A DNA stretch of 64,000 bases, from positions 1 to 64,000 of the forward strand of contig NZ_JBKFGH010000038.1 of assembly GCF_051233475.1 (NCBI RefSeq), in the 5' to 3' direction. The notes under the pieces are model-generated. The model worked only from the letters and a program-made list of their open reading frames with translations, had not been told where the DNA came from and did not search any database. Origin of the DNA: Bacillus_BU sp051233475 (GTDB taxonomy: Bacteria > Bacillota > Bacilli > Bacillales > Cytobacillaceae). A program made the translations under genes and the position numbers. Shown here piece by piece: positions 41,551-51,625 of this stretch; the first letter of the stretch is position 1; every line of letters starts with the position of its first letter.

Positions 41551-41573
41551 TTAATGATAATGATTATCATTAA
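41551..41573. promoter_or_regulatory. Fur box of the efe operon
   Basis: TGATAATGATTATCA (41555-41569) is an exact 7-1-7 Fur box, extended to the near-perfect palindrome TTAATGATAATGATTATCATTAA. It lies 27 bases before the efeO ATG, so bound Fur should block transcription when iron is plentiful. The surrounding 41366-41589 shows no other feature. Confidence 0.9.
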
Positions 41574-41595
41574 TAATTAGCAGGGGAAGTTGCAA

Positions 41596-42444
41596 ATGAA
41601 ATTACATAAAGTATCAGGAATTCTTTTATTAACAAGCAGTTTATTATTTGGTTGTTCAAGTACGGATCAGAGCAATACGACTGAAAAAGCAAAAGAAACG
41701 AAGGATACACAATCCCAAGCTTTGAATGGAGTAACGGATGAATATAGAACGTACGCAATCGGAGAAATCGAGGAATTTGTAAAAGCAACAGAACAATTTA
41801 CTAATGCAGTGAAAGCCGGGGATATTGAAAAGGCAAAATCTCTTTATGCACCAGCTAGAATGCACTACGAAAGGGCAGAACCGATTGCAGAAGTGTTCGG
41901 AGAATTGGACCCCAAAATAGATGCACGTGAAGGAGATGTTCCAGAACAGGAGTGGGGAGGATACCACCGAATCGAAAAGGGACTTTGGATTGACAACACG
42001 ACCAACGGCTATGAACAGTATGCGGAGCAATTAATGAAAGATGTCCATTTATTGCGCGCCAAGGTGGAAACGGTTGAAGTGATGCCAGAGCTATTAATAA
42101 CTGGAGCAGTTGATTTATTAAATGAGGTTTCCACTTCTAAGGTAACGGGAGAAGAAGATCGCTACTCTCATACTGACCTTTATGACTTTGCCGCCAATGT
42201 TCAGGGGGCTGAAAAAATCTATACACTTTTAAATCCAGCATTAAAAGAAAAAGATGAAGATCTGTCAAAAGAAATTCAAGCACGGTTTGATGCGGTGTAT
42301 ACTCTGTTAAGTCAATACAAAAATGGTGACAAATACAGCCTTTATACAGAATTAACGGAGGCACAGGTAAAGGAATTAAGCCAGGCGGTTGATGCCCTTG
42401 CAGAACCGTTGTCACAAATAGGAATTGTTACGGAGGCGTCCTAA
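41596..42444 (+). CDS. efeO: Iron-uptake lipoprotein EfeO/EfeM
   Basis: A lipoprotein of about 282 residues. The signal peptide ends in the lipobox LLFGC, followed by a Ser/Thr/Lys linker and an imelysin/EfeO-type helical domain (YARMHYERAEPIAEVFGEL-like segment; PEQEWGGYHRIEKGLW, the HxxE metal site). It binds iron outside the membrane for transfer to EfeU. GGGGAAG precedes the ATG at 41596; a TTG 6 bases upstream is unlikely. It is first gene of a Fur-boxed operon, in the order O-B-U rather than the U-O-B of B. subtilis ywbLMN. Confidence 0.92.
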   Translation: MKLHKVSGILLLTSSLLFGCSSTDQSNTTEKAKETKDTQSQALNGVTDEYRTYAIGEIEEFVKATEQFTNAVKAGDIEKAKSLYAPARMHYERAEPIAEVFGELDPKIDAREGDVPEQEWGGYHRIEKGLWIDNTTNGYEQYAEQLMKDVHLLRAKVETVEVMPELLITGAVDLLNEVSTSKVTGEEDRYSHTDLYDFAANVQGAEKIYTLLNPALKEKDEDLSKEIQARFDAVYTLLSQYKNGDKYSLYTELTEAQVKELSQAVDALAEPLSQIGIVTEAS

Positions 42445-43731
42445 TTGAAAATTAACACGGATGACCAATCAATTTTTCAAGAGAAAAAATTTTCACGGAG
42501 AGAGATCTTGAAAACGGCTGGTGTAGGTGGAGTGGGAATGCTGATTGGCGCTTCTGGTGTAGGAGGCATCCTGACCGCTGCAGAAAATAATTCAAAAAAT
42601 ACAGAGGTACAGTCCGTGGTCCCATTCTATGGCAAATACCAGAGCGGGATCACGACGAAAACACAGAATCATGTCTACTTTGTAGCGTTAGATGTGACAG
42701 CATCAAACAAAGAGGAATTAATACGATTATTCAAAGATTGGACGAATGCTACAGCTTTAATGACTGAAGGAAAAGCTGTCGGAGAACTTTCTAGCAATGA
42801 GTTTCTTCCTCCAAAAGATACTGGTGAAGCGGCAGGTTTATCCCCATCCAATCTTACGATTACATTTGGTGTAGGTCCGACCCTCTTTTTAAAAAATAAT
42901 CAAGACCGCTTTGGACTAAAAGATAAACAGCCTAAGGAACTAGTTGACCTTCCTGCCTTTCCGCTTGATGCGTTAGAAGAAAAATGGTCCGGAGGTGACC
43001 TTTGCATTCAGGCGTGTGCGGATGACCTTCAAGTCGCTTTTCATGCCGTTCGAAACCTGATACGGATTGCAAGAGGGAAGGCCACATTAAAGTGGGCGCA
43101 AACAGGGTTTCAGCGCAGCAAACAGTCCGATCCGAAAAATGAAACACCGAGGAACCTGTTTGGTTTTAAAGACGGGACGGTAAACCCTGATGTAAATAGC
43201 GAAAAGGAAATGATGCAGCATGTGTGGGTTCAGTCAGGCGATGGTCCGGATTGGCTCATCAATGGGAGCTATTTAGTCGTTCGAAAAATACAAATGTTTA
43301 TCGAAGTTTGGGATCGCTCCACATTAAGGGAGCAGGAAAAAACATTCGGGCGTTATCGGGATAGCGGAGCTCCTCTTGGGCAGAAACATGAATTTGATCA
43401 GTTAGATTTAGAGAATAAGAATGAAAATGGGGAATATACCATTCCTGTAAACTCACATACCCGCCTATCACGTGGGGACGGCTCCCAGAAAATTCTGCGC
43501 AGGGCATATTCTTATTCAGATGGAATGGATGTTAAAACGGGTAGCTTTGATGCAGGTTTGTTATTTTTATCATTCCAGCGCTCTCCAAGTAAGCAATTTA
43601 TTCCAATTCAAAGTCGGTTAGCTCAAATGGATAAGTTAAATGAATATATTTCCCATCGTGGGAGTGCCGTTTTTGCCTGCTTACCAGGGACCAAACAGGG
43701 TGGATACATTGGAGAAACACTATTAAATTAG
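42445..43731 (+). CDS. efeB: DyP-type heme peroxidase EfeB, Tat-exported
   Basis: A 428-residue deferrochelatase/peroxidase. A twin-arginine signal (KKFSRREILKTAGVGGVG) is at residues about 12-30. DyP signatures are GFKDGTVNP (GxxDG distal site), a proximal-type His in HTRLSRGDGS region and the conserved Arg before it. It works outside the membrane, oxidising ferrous iron or releasing it from heme. TTG start directly after the efeO stop, with GGAGGCG 7 bases upstream, gives tight coupling. Confidence 0.92.
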   Translation: MKINTDDQSIFQEKKFSRREILKTAGVGGVGMLIGASGVGGILTAAENNSKNTEVQSVVPFYGKYQSGITTKTQNHVYFVALDVTASNKEELIRLFKDWTNATALMTEGKAVGELSSNEFLPPKDTGEAAGLSPSNLTITFGVGPTLFLKNNQDRFGLKDKQPKELVDLPAFPLDALEEKWSGGDLCIQACADDLQVAFHAVRNLIRIARGKATLKWAQTGFQRSKQSDPKNETPRNLFGFKDGTVNPDVNSEKEMMQHVWVQSGDGPDWLINGSYLVVRKIQMFIEVWDRSTLREQEKTFGRYRDSGAPLGQKHEFDQLDLENKNENGEYTIPVNSHTRLSRGDGSQKILRRAYSYSDGMDVKTGSFDAGLLFLSFQRSPSKQFIPIQSRLAQMDKLNEYISHRGSAVFACLPGTKQGGYIGETLLN

Positions 43732-43764
43732 TATTTTTCTGTTTTTTCATAAGGGGAGAAGGAA

Positions 43765-45528
43765 ATGCAACATTATAAACATAAATGGAAGCTTCTGATT
43801 GTTTTAGCTAGTCTGATCGGCTGTTTTTTAGTAATAAAGCCAGTAGCTGCTGCAGAAAATTATGATGAGCTGTTTGTTCTCATTGGTGATAGCTTAATGA
43901 AGGCAAAGGAAGGCGATCAGGCATCCGTTTCTAAAAATATGGAACAATTTACGGTCGAATGGAAATCAATTAAAAAGAATGACGGTAAACTTGAAAAAAA
44001 GATAGACCAACAGCTCCAAGATGTTCAGACTCTTTTATCAGAAGATAAGCTGAATCAGGAACAACTCATCAAGGCACTTTCCGCACTATCCAGTGCCTTG
44101 ATAAAATATGATCAACAACAAAATCCTGTTGATAAAGAGGTAGCAAAGGAAAAAGTAAAACAGCTTGTTCCGCTTATTAATAGAATGAAAGAATCGATCA
44201 ACAACGGAGAGCAAACGGACTGGAGGAAGCAATACCAAGCATTGTTGAACCAATGGACCGCTTCAGAAAAAGCCGTACATGATGAGAGTATTGTGTCTTA
44301 CGGTAATATTGAAAGGGAATTAGCCATGATCCGGATTGCGATTACTCAAGACCCGCCTGATCCGAACAAAGCACTTAGCAGTCTGGAAAACTTGACGCTT
44401 GAAGTGGAGAATTTTGTAACAGGGAAGGTTAAGAACAGGGGAGAGGGGAATTATTCTCTGACAGATTTATCCGCTCTTTTAAACAGAGCAGATAAGGAAA
44501 TCGCTCAAGATGAACTCAAAAAGGCAAGTGAGACGTTAAATGAAATCCTTTCCATCTGGCCAATGGTTGAAGGGAAGGTCCAAACTCGAGATAGTAAACT
44601 ATACAGTGATATTGAAACGAAGATTCCAACTGCTATTAGTATCCTTAATTCGCAAAATGGAAAGGCTGAAAAAGCTGAGACTATCGTTACCGAACTAAAC
44701 TCAAGGCTATCCCCATTGTTAAGTAAAACCAATTATTCGTTCTGGGATGCAGCCCTCATTCTGTTAAGAGAAGGATTAGAAGCATTATTAATCGTGGCAA
44801 CCTTAATTGCCTTTCTTAAAAAGATGGGGCAAGCAAGTAAGCAAAACTGGATTTGGATCGGGGTAGGAGCAGGGATTGGAGCCAGTGCCTTACTCGCAAT
44901 CGTAATTAACCTCGTATTTTCACAAATCACGGCGGCATCGAGTCGTGAATATATTGAAGGATTTACCGGTGTGATTGCGGTTATTATGATGCTAACCGTG
45001 GGGGCTTGGCTTCATAATAAGTCAAACATTGGAAATTGGAGTAAATATATAAATCAGCAAATGGCACAAGCATTAGCGAAAGGAAGTCTAATCTCCTTTG
45101 CGGTTATTAGTTTTCTGTCCGTATTTCGTGAAGGTGCTGAGACGATTATTTTTTATGCAGGGATTACACCATATATTAGTTTACAGCAACTTGTTATCGG
45201 AGTTGTTTTGGCGCTGGTCATTCTGATTGTCGTTGGCTTCGCGATTATCTATTATAGTGTGAGAATTCCAATCGGCTTATTTTTTAAAGTGGCCACCGTG
45301 CTAATCTATCTCCTAGCATTCAAAATACTCGGGATTAGCGTTCACGCTTTGCAAATTTCAAATGTCCTGCCGACCACGACAGTGGAGGCTTTACCGTTTG
45401 TCGATCTCCTTGGATTGTATCCAACATGGGAGACAACCATCTTCCAACTGATATTGCTTGCGATTATTCTGTTAACAACTTTCATTATTAGAAAAAAGGA
45501 GTGTAAATTGCGTACGACTTCTAGTTAA
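43765..45528 (+). CDS. efeU: Ferrous/ferric iron permease EfeU (FTR1 family)
   Basis: A 587-residue permease. A signal peptide (residues about 8-30) is followed by an exported helical region of about 290 residues, then an FTR1 membrane domain of seven helices from about residue 325. Both REXXE iron-coordinating motifs are seen (LREGLEALLI and FREGAETII). The large N-terminal exported domain is typical of Firmicute FTR1 proteins and may act with EfeO. GGGGAGAAGG lies 4-6 bases before the ATG. Last gene of the operon. Confidence 0.92.
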   Translation: MQHYKHKWKLLIVLASLIGCFLVIKPVAAAENYDELFVLIGDSLMKAKEGDQASVSKNMEQFTVEWKSIKKNDGKLEKKIDQQLQDVQTLLSEDKLNQEQLIKALSALSSALIKYDQQQNPVDKEVAKEKVKQLVPLINRMKESINNGEQTDWRKQYQALLNQWTASEKAVHDESIVSYGNIERELAMIRIAITQDPPDPNKALSSLENLTLEVENFVTGKVKNRGEGNYSLTDLSALLNRADKEIAQDELKKASETLNEILSIWPMVEGKVQTRDSKLYSDIETKIPTAISILNSQNGKAEKAETIVTELNSRLSPLLSKTNYSFWDAALILLREGLEALLIVATLIAFLKKMGQASKQNWIWIGVGAGIGASALLAIVINLVFSQITAASSREYIEGFTGVIAVIMMLTVGAWLHNKSNIGNWSKYINQQMAQALAKGSLISFAVISFLSVFREGAETIIFYAGITPYISLQQLVIGVVLALVILIVVGFAIIYYSVRIPIGLFFKVATVLIYLLAFKILGISVHALQISNVLPTTTVEALPFVDLLGLYPTWETTIFQLILLAIILLTTFIIRKKECKLRTTSS

Positions 45529-45563
45529 AAAAGGCTGATGGAGCTCTCCATCAGCCTTTTTAT
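45527..45563. terminator. Bidirectional terminator between efeU and allophanate hydrolase
   Basis: AAAAAAGGCTGATGGAG pairs with CTCCATCAGCCTTTTT. A and T runs on both sides serve the convergent operons. Confidence 0.9.
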
Positions 45564-45587
45564 ATCTTTGTAGAAATGAAGGCCAGG

Positions 45588-47324
45588 TTATACGTAGCGC
45601 CAGCCTCCGTAATAGGAAATATCTTCAGCTCCTTCCGCCGCTGCCCCTTCACATATAAAGCCAGGTACAATACTTCCATCTTCAAGCTCAACTTTTCCGA
45701 TTCCAAGCGGTACAGGAATCCCTACTGTAAAGGCTCCGAATTCTGACAGTGGCATCTGCCAAAGCTCTATTTCAAACGAGGTGCCATCTACATTTTTTCG
45801 GATTAACCCAGGTTTTGGCGGAGTCGACGGCAATTTTACCATTTTATAGTTAGGAGCTGTTTTCGCTTCTCGTACAAATTCCGCCCCATGCTCGAGCATT
45901 TGCTTTTCAAGCGGGAAGCTGCGCATATGAAGCCCGCACACTGCTACTAAGGTAGTAGATTCGTATACAGGGGAAGGAACCCCATTTAAAAATAAATCGG
46001 CAAGACCCGAAATGAAATGCTCATTTTCTTTTGCTGAAAACAGTGTGATTCCAAACGGGAGATTTTCAGCGGCATCTGGTGCAGGAATGGCCACAGAACA
46101 AAGATCAAGAAGATTACAGTGATTCGTATAAAGCCCCATCTTACTATTCGTTTCAATTGGATTTTCTCGAACCATCGAACGAGGCCATGTGCCACCTGAG
46201 GTTGGCATCATCAGGACTGCATTTTGAAATTGTTGATGTGCTTTTTGTTTATATTCTTGGAGCTTGTGCATTGCTTTAAACAGAGAAGCAGCATCGAACT
46301 CAGCTTTGGCTCCAGACCGGAGCACCTCCTCTGTTACCGGAAATGCAACCCCCTCGTTTTCTAAAATAAAACCACCTAAATCCGCCCAACGTTCTGCCAC
46401 CCAAGGACCTTCATAAAGAATAGAGGCCGCTTCGGATAAATAGCTGCTATCGATATATTCTACCGGAATATTTAACTTGTTTATTTTTTCAACAGCTTTC
46501 AACCAAGCTTCTTTATATTGGTCAGCGAAAGGACCAAAAAATTCTGGATTCTCGATCAAGCATATTTTTTCCGGAAGGGAATTCTCGCGTCGGTTAATCT
46601 TTTGAGACCATGGGTCAGTACCATCAAAACCACGCGCCATCTCATCGACAAGCAGAGCCTCTTCAAGACTATTAGCAAAAACAGTCACACAATCCAAACT
46701 TGCACAAGCTGGGACAACTCCTTTAACCGGCCATGCCCCAAGGCTCGGTTTATATCCAACAAGGCGGTTCAAGGCAGCTGGAACACGTCCTGAACCAGCC
46801 GTATCAGTACCCAGTGCGAAGGCGGCTAAGCCACGGGCAACTGCAACCGCAGACCCAGAGCTCGAGCCGCCGCTGATCAAATCCGGATTAAGCGCATTGC
46901 ATGTCTCGCCATACGGACTTCTTGTTCCAACAAGTCCGGTAGCAAATTGATCGAGATTTGTTTTTCCAACAGGTATAGCACCCGCTTCAATCAGTCTTAA
47001 CACAACGGTGGCATCAGCATCAGGAGTATAGGCAAATTCTGCGCACCCTGCCGTTGTAGGGATTCCTGCTAAATCAATATTGTCTTTAATGGCAAATGGG
47101 ATGCCCCAGAGTGGAGTCTGCTCCGGGTCCATCTCCTTCAATCTCTCCAAATAAGGATAGATCCATTCCAAAGAGGGCTTGGTTATCCAAATATTATACT
47201 CTGAATCTTCTTCCGCACGACTGATAATATTAGCAATCACGGTCTCTGGTGTTAGCTGTTTCGTTAAATACTTGTCTCGCAGTTCATAGATTGACAACGT
47301 TTTTAAATGGTTCGTTGTTTTCAT
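45588..47324 (-). CDS. atzF: Allophanate hydrolase
   Basis: A 578-residue amidase-signature enzyme that hydrolyses allophanate to ammonia and CO2, the last step of guanidine (or urea) breakdown here. Catalytic Lys is in FAIKDNIDLAG and the Ser pair in GGSSSGSAVAVARG. The C-terminal extension (from about residue 460) ends in the AtzF-type decarboxylation/oligomerisation domain (CEGAAAEGAEDISYYGGWR). The ATG at 47324 follows GACGAGGTG. It overlaps the carboxylase gene by 41 bases and is last in the operon. Confidence 0.93.
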   Translation of the reverse strand: MKTTNHLKTLSIYELRDKYLTKQLTPETVIANIISRAEEDSEYNIWITKPSLEWIYPYLERLKEMDPEQTPLWGIPFAIKDNIDLAGIPTTAGCAEFAYTPDADATVVLRLIEAGAIPVGKTNLDQFATGLVGTRSPYGETCNALNPDLISGGSSSGSAVAVARGLAAFALGTDTAGSGRVPAALNRLVGYKPSLGAWPVKGVVPACASLDCVTVFANSLEEALLVDEMARGFDGTDPWSQKINRRENSLPEKICLIENPEFFGPFADQYKEAWLKAVEKINKLNIPVEYIDSSYLSEAASILYEGPWVAERWADLGGFILENEGVAFPVTEEVLRSGAKAEFDAASLFKAMHKLQEYKQKAHQQFQNAVLMMPTSGGTWPRSMVRENPIETNSKMGLYTNHCNLLDLCSVAIPAPDAAENLPFGITLFSAKENEHFISGLADLFLNGVPSPVYESTTLVAVCGLHMRSFPLEKQMLEHGAEFVREAKTAPNYKMVKLPSTPPKPGLIRKNVDGTSFEIELWQMPLSEFGAFTVGIPVPLGIGKVELEDGSIVPGFICEGAAAEGAEDISYYGGWRYV

Positions 47325-50300
47325 CAATTTCACCTCGTCTTTGTTTTGTTATCGAAACAATCAACTGACCAGCATGTACCTCATCACCTGGTGATACGTG
47401 GATGGATTCAATAAAACCATCGAACGGAGCAGTTTGTGGGAATTCCATTTTCATACTTTCCTCAATTATCAGAGTATCGCCTTTCTTTACTTCATCACCT
47501 GGCGATACCAGCACTTTCCAGACACTGCCTGGCATCGAGCAGCGAACGGCTTCCGCTCCTTCGGGGACCACTTCTTCAGGAACCTCAGTACCTTCATGCT
47601 CTGAAACATATTCAGCAAGGCCCAGTTCCTGCCATCTCTCGCGCTCTGCATGGAATGCAGCCTGTTGTGTTTGTCGAAAAGCATCCGTACTATCTTTAAT
47701 AGAATCGAGGAAATCTAAATATTCTCCAAGCTTAAATGTCGTTTCGGTAATTTCCACTTCAAAACGACCGCGAAGGAAATCTTCACGCATTTCGAGCAAT
47801 TCGTCTGCTGTCACCGGATAAAATTGAATTTGGTCAAAGAAACGGAGCAGCCATGGTTTGCCTTCTTTGAAGCTTTCCGTTTCCCGAAGTCGGTTCCACA
47901 TTTGAACGGTCCGACCAACGAATTGATATCCTCCGGGACCCTCCATGCCGTAGACACACATATAAGCACCACCAATTCCCACTGCATTCTCAGGAGTCCA
48001 TGTCCTAGCTGGATTGTATTTGGTTGTAACCAAGCGGTGACGCGGATCAATTGGCGTTGCTACAGGAGCTCCGAGGTACACATCACCAAGTCCAAGGACA
48101 AGATAGTTTGCGTCAAAAACGATTCGCTTCACATCTTCAATTTGATCAAATCCATTTACACGTCGGATAAATTCTAAATTACTTGGACACCAAGGTGCAT
48201 CTGGACGGACATTTTTCTGATAACGATCAATCGCCAGCTGTGTTGCTGGATCATCCCAAGAGAGAGGAAGCCGGACAATCCGAGATGGGACTTCCATTTC
48301 TGTAAGCGGAGGCAGACTGCGATCAATCTCTTCAATGATTAAACAAAGCTCTCTAATCGACATTTTAGAAGAATCGATATGAACCTGCAGTGAACGAATG
48401 CCAGGCGTTAAATCTAACACCGGTAGGTCATCGCGCTTATTTATCGCTTCCATTAAGGCATGAATCTGAAAACGAAGCAGGAGATCAAGTTCCATTTCTC
48501 CATACTCAATCAACATGTGCTCGTCACCCGCAGCCCGGATTGTCATTGGAAAACGGTTATCATTCCGCGTTACTAACACAGGATAATCCGGAGATAACCG
48601 TACCGCTTTTGCAGGCAAGCTAGGGAGGGGGGTAAATGAAACGCCATGTTCGCTTTCGCCAATTGAACCTAAAAACTGCTCCTGTACATCTCGTAATTCC
48701 TTTGCTTCCTCAAGCGTCAAAAGCTGGAAGCGAATCCTGTCGCCCGCATGCAGTTGACCAATTTTCCAAAATTCTGCTGAAGCGGTTGTTACCGGGCAAA
48801 CAAATCCGCCAAGACTCGGTCCATCAGGTCCAAGTAAGATCGGCATATCTCCTGTTAAATCCAATGTACCGATTGCATAGGCGTTATCGTGAATATTAGA
48901 AGGGTGCAAGCCCGCTTCACCGCCATCCTCGCGGGCCCAAAGCGGAGCAGGGCCAATTAAACGAACACCTGTGCGGGAACTGTTAAAGTGTACTTCCCAA
49001 CTCGTCTCAGTTAGCTGTTTCAAATAATTCGGCAATAGAAATTCTTCAGTGGAATGAGGCCCTGGAATCACGCCGATCGTCCATTCTTTGGTTAGAGTAG
49101 GGCGGTGGCTGTTCGGAAGCGCTAATCCGTTTAAAGCATTTTTTATACTATGTTTGATTCGTAACACATCTCCCGTTCTTAGTGCTCTGCCACCATGTCC
49201 GCCAAATCCACCGAGAGTGAAAGTGGAGGCGCTCCCGAGTTGAGCAGGAATATCGAAACCGCCCCCGACCAAGAAATATGTGCGCATTCCAATCATCGCT
49301 TCACCAAAGCTAAGCACTTGACCTCTTTTTGCATGCACCACTTTATACATTGGGATAAGTGAATCATCGATCGTTGCATTCATATCGGCACCCGTTAAGC
49401 AGAAGGAAGCATCACAACGAAAGCGATAGGAGCCCCCGCGTAGCGTTAATTCAAGCCCCGGCGCGCTTTCATCATTGCCAAGAAGTTTGTTACCGATGCG
49501 AAAGGAAAGGGGATCCATCGGTCCACAAGGCGGTACACCAACATCCCAATGTCCAATCCTTCCCGGCCAATCCTGAACAGTTGACTGTATACCCCCATCT
49601 AATACTTCAATCGCTTCTTCATTTGGCGAAAAAGCCTTTAACATTCCTGTAGAAACATTACCGGCGCGTACATCTTCTTCCGCTAAAAGCGCCTGCAAAT
49701 ACTGTAGATTTGTTGTAACTCCATAAAGTCTAGTTTCACTCAATGCTGCCGTTAACCGGTCAATTGCTTCCTCACGAGTATCCCCATGGACAATAATTTT
49801 TGCCAGCATCGGATCATAAAGAGAGGTGACCGTAAGTCCTGCACGAACCCACGTTTCAATCCTTGCTTGTTCAGAAAAATAAACCTGGTCCAGCTTCCCG
49901 CCGCTTGGGCGGAAATCATTTAAACAATCCTCAGCATAAATTCGCGCTTGAATGCTGTGACCTTTCGGTGAAGAAAAAAGGGTGTCAAGCGAACGCAACT
50001 CTCCAGCTGCTTCAAGGATCATCCACTCAACCAAATCAACATTTAATACTTTTTCGGTCACCCCGTGCTCCACCTGAAGACGTGTATTCACTTCAAGGAA
50101 ATAAAAGCGCTCCACATCCGGATCATATAAAAATTCCACTGTTCCTGCACTGCGATAGCCGACTTCACTAGCTAGTCGTTTTGCTGCAGCTAACATTTCT
50201 TCCCGAATCTTTTGAGAGAGGCAAGGAGCAGGACTTTCTTCCACGACCTTTTGATTGCGCCGTTGAATCGAACAATCGCGTTCGCCAAGTGCAGCAACTT

Positions 50301-50955
50301 CGCCAAATTCGTTTCCGAAAATTTGTACCTCGACGTGACGTGCCTTCTGAATATACTTTTCTAAAAAAACGCCCCCATTATTAAAATTGGTTTCAGCGAG
50401 GCGGCCAACAGAATCAAAGGCTTCTGTTAAAGAGGCTTCGTCATGGCACACACGCATCCCGATTCCACCGCCACCGGCTGTACTTTTTAACATCACCGGG
50501 TAACCAATTCGCTCAGCTTCAGAAAGTGCACTGTACAAATCTGTGATGAGGGAAGTTCCTGGTAAAAGCGGTACACCTGCTTTAACGGCAACTTCACGGG
50601 CTGAATGTTTTAAGCCAAACAGTTCCATTTGTTCCGGTGTAGGACCGATAAACGCTATTCCATTTTCACGACAAGCTCGTGCGAAGTCAGCATTTTCACT
50701 AAGAAATCCATAGCCTGGATGAATGGCGTCAGCACCGGTGTCGAGGGCAGTTTGTAAAATGAGCTCAGCATTTAAATAGCTATCCTTTGCTGCACCCTCC
50801 CCAATTAAAATGGCTTCATCGGCAAGGTCCACATGCAAACTGTCTTGGTCGGCTTTCGTATAGACGGCAACAGAAGCGATCCCCATTTTTCGTAATGTAC
50901 GTTCAATTCGAACGGCAATGGCGCCGCGGTTGGCGATTAGTATTTTTTTAAACAT
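47284..50955 (-). CDS. Biotin-dependent guanidine/urea carboxylase
   Basis: A 1223-residue carboxylase. Order: biotin carboxylase (residues about 1-450, with GGGGIGMRVCHDE and EVNTRLQVEH), KipA/KipI-like carboxyltransferase domains (about 475-1030), and a biotinyl domain with the attachment Lys in EESMKMEF near residue 1185. It uses ATP and bicarbonate. Annotated homologues are urea carboxylases, but those under guanidine-I riboswitches with adjacent DUF1989 genes have been shown to prefer guanidine, making carboxyguanidine. The riboswitch upstream supports that reading. The ATG at 50955 lies 7 bases after AAGGAG. Confidence 0.92.
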   Translation of the reverse strand: MFKKILIANRGAIAVRIERTLRKMGIASVAVYTKADQDSLHVDLADEAILIGEGAAKDSYLNAELILQTALDTGADAIHPGYGFLSENADFARACRENGIAFIGPTPEQMELFGLKHSAREVAVKAGVPLLPGTSLITDLYSALSEAERIGYPVMLKSTAGGGGIGMRVCHDEASLTEAFDSVGRLAETNFNNGGVFLEKYIQKARHVEVQIFGNEFGEVAALGERDCSIQRRNQKVVEESPAPCLSQKIREEMLAAAKRLASEVGYRSAGTVEFLYDPDVERFYFLEVNTRLQVEHGVTEKVLNVDLVEWMILEAAGELRSLDTLFSSPKGHSIQARIYAEDCLNDFRPSGGKLDQVYFSEQARIETWVRAGLTVTSLYDPMLAKIIVHGDTREEAIDRLTAALSETRLYGVTTNLQYLQALLAEEDVRAGNVSTGMLKAFSPNEEAIEVLDGGIQSTVQDWPGRIGHWDVGVPPCGPMDPLSFRIGNKLLGNDESAPGLELTLRGGSYRFRCDASFCLTGADMNATIDDSLIPMYKVVHAKRGQVLSFGEAMIGMRTYFLVGGGFDIPAQLGSASTFTLGGFGGHGGRALRTGDVLRIKHSIKNALNGLALPNSHRPTLTKEWTIGVIPGPHSTEEFLLPNYLKQLTETSWEVHFNSSRTGVRLIGPAPLWAREDGGEAGLHPSNIHDNAYAIGTLDLTGDMPILLGPDGPSLGGFVCPVTTASAEFWKIGQLHAGDRIRFQLLTLEEAKELRDVQEQFLGSIGESEHGVSFTPLPSLPAKAVRLSPDYPVLVTRNDNRFPMTIRAAGDEHMLIEYGEMELDLLLRFQIHALMEAINKRDDLPVLDLTPGIRSLQVHIDSSKMSIRELCLIIEEIDRSLPPLTEMEVPSRIVRLPLSWDDPATQLAIDRYQKNVRPDAPWCPSNLEFIRRVNGFDQIEDVKRIVFDANYLVLGLGDVYLGAPVATPIDPRHRLVTTKYNPARTWTPENAVGIGGAYMCVYGMEGPGGYQFVGRTVQMWNRLRETESFKEGKPWLLRFFDQIQFYPVTADELLEMREDFLRGRFEVEITETTFKLGEYLDFLDSIKDSTDAFRQTQQAAFHAERERWQELGLAEYVSEHEGTEVPEEVVPEGAEAVRCSMPGSVWKVLVSPGDEVKKGDTLIIEESMKMEFPQTAPFDGFIESIHVSPGDEVHAGQLIVSITKQRRGEIDENNEPFKNVVNL

Positions 50956-50974
50956 GTTCATCACTCCTTGTAGA

Positions 50975-51625
50975 TTAGTTATTCCAAATCAACAGCTGAA
51001 TCGGTGTTGGATTATAGGCGTTGCACGGGTTGTTGAGCTGCGGACAATTACTGATGACGACAATGGTTCGATTAATTGCTTGCATTTCAACGTATAAGCC
51101 AGGGGAGGAAACACCGTCCGCAAAGGTCAAACCGCCATCAGGTGTTACAGGTACATTCATAAAGAAATTGACGTTTGGAGCAAGATCTCTTTTTGAAAAT
51201 CGGCTGTCGTATTTGGACAACTGCAGCATAAAGGTGTCGCGGCAGTTATGCATTGGCAAAGTATCGTGGGAATATCGTACCGTGTTGCTTTGCGCAGAAC
51301 ACGCTCCGCCAAGTGTATCGTGGCGACCGCACGTATCGGCAATGATTTTTACGAGTTCGGTTCTGGATTCGGATAACAGGACGGACCCTGTAGACAAATA
51401 CACATTTCCTTGTTGTTGAATGGTATTAACAGCACTGTAGTGATCAGCCAAATTATCTGCATTATAGAAAAGGGTGTCAGCTGCTTGATTGCCACCTAAA
51501 TCGACAATCCGTAACACCTGACCGGGGTCGAGCATATAGGTCCAGCCGTCTCCAGCGAGAATCGTTTTATTATAAAAGGCCTCTTCGACTTTTCGATCAC
51601 TTTTCACATAGTTTAAAACTGCCAT
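50975..51625 (-). CDS. DUF1989 protein, urea-carboxylase-associated 1; carboxyguanidine deiminase subunit
   Basis: A protein of about 216 residues. It begins MAVLNYVKSDRKVEEAFYNK; the domain includes RIVDLGGNQAADTLFYNADN, a cysteine-rich site TCGRHDTLGGACSAQSN and HNCRDTFMLQLSKY, and PQLNNPCNAYNPTPIQLLIW. It pairs with the paralogue encoded just upstream. The two-subunit enzyme (CgdAB in described systems) converts carboxyguanidine to allophanate and ammonia. The ATG overlaps the upstream stop (TAATG), and AAGGAGG lies before it, so the two subunits are made in step. Confidence 0.9.
   Translation of the reverse strand: MAVLNYVKSDRKVEEAFYNKTILAGDGWTYMLDPGQVLRIVDLGGNQAADTLFYNADNLADHYSAVNTIQQQGNVYLSTGSVLLSESRTELVKIIADTCGRHDTLGGACSAQSNTVRYSHDTLPMHNCRDTFMLQLSKYDSRFSKRDLAPNVNFFMNVPVTPDGGLTFADGVSSPGLYVEMQAINRTIVVISNCPQLNNPCNAYNPTPIQLLIWNN

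Noticed and set aside
47398..50384. Many plus-strand ORFs opposite the carboxylase and DUF1989 genes
   Set aside because: Shadow frames of a long GC-richer coding region, with no recognisable domains.
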